From Saccharothrix saharensis (GTDB lineage Bacteria > Actinomycetota > Actinomycetes > Mycobacteriales > Pseudonocardiaceae), in contig NZ_VFPP01000001.1 of assembly GCF_006716745.1 (NCBI RefSeq), forward strand, positions 1,054,001-1,118,000: 64,000 nucleotides of DNA, given 5' to 3'. Under the pieces are notes generated by a model. The model made no database searches and was not told the origin of the DNA. It saw nothing but the letters and a program-made list of their open reading frames with translations. Within the stretch, counting starts at the first letter, position 1; every line of letters starts with the position of its first letter. The position numbers and the translations under genes were made by a program. Shown piece by piece: positions 62,035 through 64,000 of this stretch.

Positions 62035-63411
62035 CTACGCGGTGAACTGCCACCAGTTGACGTTGAACAGGTAGCCGCTGCCGCCGGTGAACCTCAAGTA
62101 CAGGTCCCGGGTGCCCGACGTGCCGCTGATCGGGCACGAGACCGTGGTCCAGCTCTGCCAGCCACCGGTGGCGGACACCCCGCAGCGACCCACGACCGCG
62201 CCGCTCGGGCTGTCCAGCCGGACCTCGACCGTGCCGCCGGCACCGGCCGACGCCACCCGTGCGCTGAAGGACCGGGCACCCGAACCGAACGCGACGCCCT
62301 TGACCTTGACGTGGTCACCGTTCTCGAGCCAGCCGATGTTCATGCCGCCCTCACTGGACGGTTCGGTCTCGATGCCGGAGCCCCAGGCGATGGTCTCGGC
62401 CTCCTGGCGCACGTAGGGGTTGAGCGCGCCCGCCTGCGGTGCGCCGCCCGTCGTCATGTTGATCGTCGGGATGGTGCCGTCGGCGTTGTAGCTGAACCGC
62501 TCCACCGCCACGGACCGGGTGAAACCGCCGCCTCCGGGCAGTGCCCCGTTGTGGTAGAAGAAGTAGGAGCCGCCCTTGAAGTCCACGATCCCCGCGTGGT
62601 TGGTGAAGGCGCTGCCCTGGGTGGGCATGACGGTGCCGCGGTAGGTCCAGGGTCCGGTCGGGGTCGGCGCGGTCGAGTAGGCGATGAACTCCGAGCAGCA
62701 CTTCGCCGCGAACACGTTGTAGTACAGGCCGTTGCGCTTGTAGACCCACGGCCCTTCCTCGTAGAGCGTCGGCCGGTTGGCGTCGCCGGTCCGGGTGCCG
62801 AAGCCCGCCGTGGTGAGCGGGATGCGGGTGGGGCTGCCCGAGAACGACGTCATGTCGGCGTTGAGCCGCACGTACCAGAGGTTCGGGTTGCCCCAGTACA
62901 GGTAGGCCTGGCCGTCGTCGTCGATGAAGACGGTGGGGTCGATCTCACCGTTCTCCAGCAGGGGGCGGCCGATCGCGTCGCGGAACGGGCCGGTGGGGCT
63001 GTCCGCCACGGCCACGCCGATCGCCATGCGGCCGGTGGCCCGGTTGACCACGGGCACGTACCAGTAGAACTTGCCGTTGCGGTGGATCGCCTGCCCGGCC
63101 CACGCGTCCTTGCTCGCCCAGGAGAACGTGCCCACGTTCATCGGCGAGCCGTGATCGGTCCAGTTCACCATGTCGTCGGAGGACCAGACCCGCCACTCCT
63201 TCATCGTGAACCAGGTCGAGCCGTCCTCGTCGTGCCCGGTGTAGAGGTACACCCGTCCGTTGTGGACCAGCGGCGCCGGGTCGGCGGTGTAGATGTGCTG
63301 CACGATGGGGTTGTCGGCCCTGGCCACCGCCGGTGCGAGCGCGAGGGCGCAGAGGATCGCGGTGAGCAGCGCGGCTGCCCGGCGCGGGAGGACTGACGAA
63401 CGGGCCTTCAA
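62035..63411 (-). CDS. Exported GH43 arabinofuranosidase with CBM6
   Basis: A 458-residue secreted GH43 enzyme of the arabinoxylan arabinofuranohydrolase type, with signal peptide to about 32. Catalytic candidates: base Asp44 (TADPAPLV), modulator Asp158 (GEIDPTVFIDDDG), acid Glu219 (YEEGPWVYK). A CBM6 follows from about residue 325 (QEAETIAWG to the end). Unlike the three cytoplasmic GH43 enzymes here it has no C2 sandwich and acts outside the cell; it is also one of the few exported enzymes here without a ricin trefoil. The start is TTG at 63411, five bases after GGAGG. Two 12-mer operators lie upstream. Confidence 0.9.
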   Translation of the reverse strand: MKARSSVLPRRAAALLTAILCALALAPAVARADNPIVQHIYTADPAPLVHNGRVYLYTGHDEDGSTWFTMKEWRVWSSDDMVNWTDHGSPMNVGTFSWASKDAWAGQAIHRNGKFYWYVPVVNRATGRMAIGVAVADSPTGPFRDAIGRPLLENGEIDPTVFIDDDGQAYLYWGNPNLWYVRLNADMTSFSGSPTRIPLTTAGFGTRTGDANRPTLYEEGPWVYKRNGLYYNVFAAKCCSEFIAYSTAPTPTGPWTYRGTVMPTQGSAFTNHAGIVDFKGGSYFFYHNGALPGGGGFTRSVAVERFSYNADGTIPTINMTTGGAPQAGALNPYVRQEAETIAWGSGIETEPSSEGGMNIGWLENGDHVKVKGVAFGSGARSFSARVASAGAGGTVEVRLDSPSGAVVGRCGVSATGGWQSWTTVSCPISGTSGTRDLYLRFTGGSGYLFNVNWWQFTA

Positions 63412-63500
63412 CGGAACCTCCGGGGAGATCGGGCAGCACGCCTGAGCGGAACCGTCTTGACGTCCGCCTCATGCAACTACGACTCGCGGTCCCCGGTCAA

Positions 63501-63529
63501 AGCTAAAGTTGTGAGCGCTAACTTTAGCT
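63501..63529. promoter_or_regulatory. 12-mer operator with perfect 10-bp flanking arms
   Basis: AGCTAAAGTT and AACTTTAGCT form a perfect 10-bp inverted repeat around the core GTGAGCGCTAAC (63511-63522). It lies 100 bases before the GH43-CBM6 start and is the most symmetric site of the group. Confidence 0.78.
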
Positions 63530-63641
63530 CACCGCTGATTCGACCGGTCCTCATTGCGGGAAATAGCCCGCAACCGACGACCCGAACCGACGAATTGCTC
63601 CGTTCAGCCCCTTGAACGCCGCGTCACCGTCGCATCGTCTT

Positions 63642-63653
63642 GTGAGCGTGAAC
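63642..63653. promoter_or_regulatory. 12-mer operator, distal copy before GH43-CBM6
   Basis: GTGAGCGTGAAC, identical to the site at 7673-7684, 131 bases from the core at 63511. It lies 19 bases past the stop of the LacI gene, whose transcript runs through it. The rest of 63412-63671 shows no gene. Confidence 0.65.
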
Positions 63654-63671
63654 AGAAGCTCGGCGGTCGGC

Positions 63672-64000
63672 TCACCCGGACGGTGCGCGCGACGACCTGA
63701 CCGACCCACCGACCCGGACGGACATCGGCACGCGGTGCACGACCGGACCGGCCTTGGCCCGCGCGGGCCGCTCCGAGGCCGCGAAGAGGACCTCGACCGC
63801 CTTCGCGCCCAGTTCGTGGTGCGGAAGGGCGACGGTGGTGAGGCGCGGTCGGACCCAGGAGGCGATCGGGTGGTCGTCGAAGGAGACCACGGAGACGTCA
63901 TCCGGCACGGACAACGCCGCCTCCGCGAGCGCCTGGTAGGCGCCGAGGGCGAGTCGGTCGTTCAGGCAGAGCAAGGCCTGCGGGCGGTGGTGGCGCAGGA
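63672..64000 (-). CDS. LacI-family transcriptional regulator, C-terminal part (cut by window edge)
   Basis: The last 109 or so residues of a LacI/GalR regulator; the start and DNA-binding domain lie beyond base 64000. The segment LCLNDRLALGAYQALAEAALS and the run VPDDVSVVSFDDHPIASW closely match the regulator at 34804-35859, so they are paralogues that may sense similar ligands. It sits on the same strand upstream of the GH43-CBM6 gene and the CUT1-GH43 operon, with two 12-mer operators just behind it, making it a strong candidate for the protein that binds those operators. Confidence 0.85.
   Translation of the reverse strand, partial: LRHHRPQALLCLNDRLALGAYQALAEAALSVPDDVSVVSFDDHPIASWVRPRLTTVALPHHELGAKAVEVLFAASERPARAKAGPVVHRVPMSVRVGGSVRSSRAPSG

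Overview
The window is high-GC DNA with many GTG and TTG starts, Shine-Dalgarno-preceded genes, Tat and Sec exported enzymes, CebR-type operators and ricin-type (CBM13) modules. This points to a mycelial actinomycete, probably of the Pseudonocardiales (Saccharothrix, Lentzea or Actinosynnema type); the genus is inference. Almost every gene serves the sensing, external breakdown or uptake of plant cell-wall polysaccharide, so this reads as a large carbohydrate-utilisation region. No tRNA, rRNA, CRISPR array, insertion sequence or phage gene was seen.

Layout. 1-4.3 kb (+): C-terminal end of a LacI regulator, GH42 beta-galactosidase, GH43 beta-xylosidase. 4.5-12.2 kb: GH127-type beta-L-arabinofuranosidase, GH9 cellulase with CBM2, LacI regulator, ketose 3-epimerase-like protein. 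12.4-22 kb (mostly -): beta-helix GH141-like enzyme, two GH6 cellulases in one operon, a GH43 paralogue lacking a key Asp, GH27 alpha-galactosidase. 22.3-29.1 kb: GH10 xylanase, CE3 esterase, GH54 arabinofuranosidase, a second GH141-like enzyme. 29.3-34.5 kb: CUT1 ABC importer with an enolase-superfamily enzyme and a divergent FadR-type GntR regulator. 34.8-40.8 kb: LacI regulator convergent with a complete CUT2 (ribose/xylose-type) importer. 40.9-57 kb: two related operons of exported ThuA, glucose/sorbosone-dehydrogenase-like (GSDH) and CE1-esterase proteins, separated by a GH95 gene and a second GntR regulator. 57.1-63.4 kb (-): CUT1 importer with GH43 beta-xylosidase, then a GH43-CBM6 arabinofuranosidase. 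The right edge cuts a LacI gene closely related to the one at 34.8 kb.

How it fits together. GH6 and GH9 enzymes with CBM2 attack cellulose. GH10, GH54, GH43, CE1 and CE3 deconstruct substituted xylan. GH127, GH27, GH42, GH95 and the GH141-like enzymes trim arabinose-, galactose- and fucose-containing side chains. Thirteen exported proteins carry a ricin-type trefoil. The three importers take up the products; neither CUT1 set has its own ATPase, so a shared MsiK-type ATPase elsewhere is likely.

Regulation is legible. Eleven copies of a 12-bp operator resembling GTTAGCGCTAAC (plus one weaker copy) lie only in gene-free promoter regions, mostly in pairs. The two cellulase promoters also carry a CebR-type box closer to the start codon. 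The most unusual content is the pair of ThuA/GSDH/CE1 operons, where the ThuA and GSDH parts are separate genes in one operon and fused in the other.
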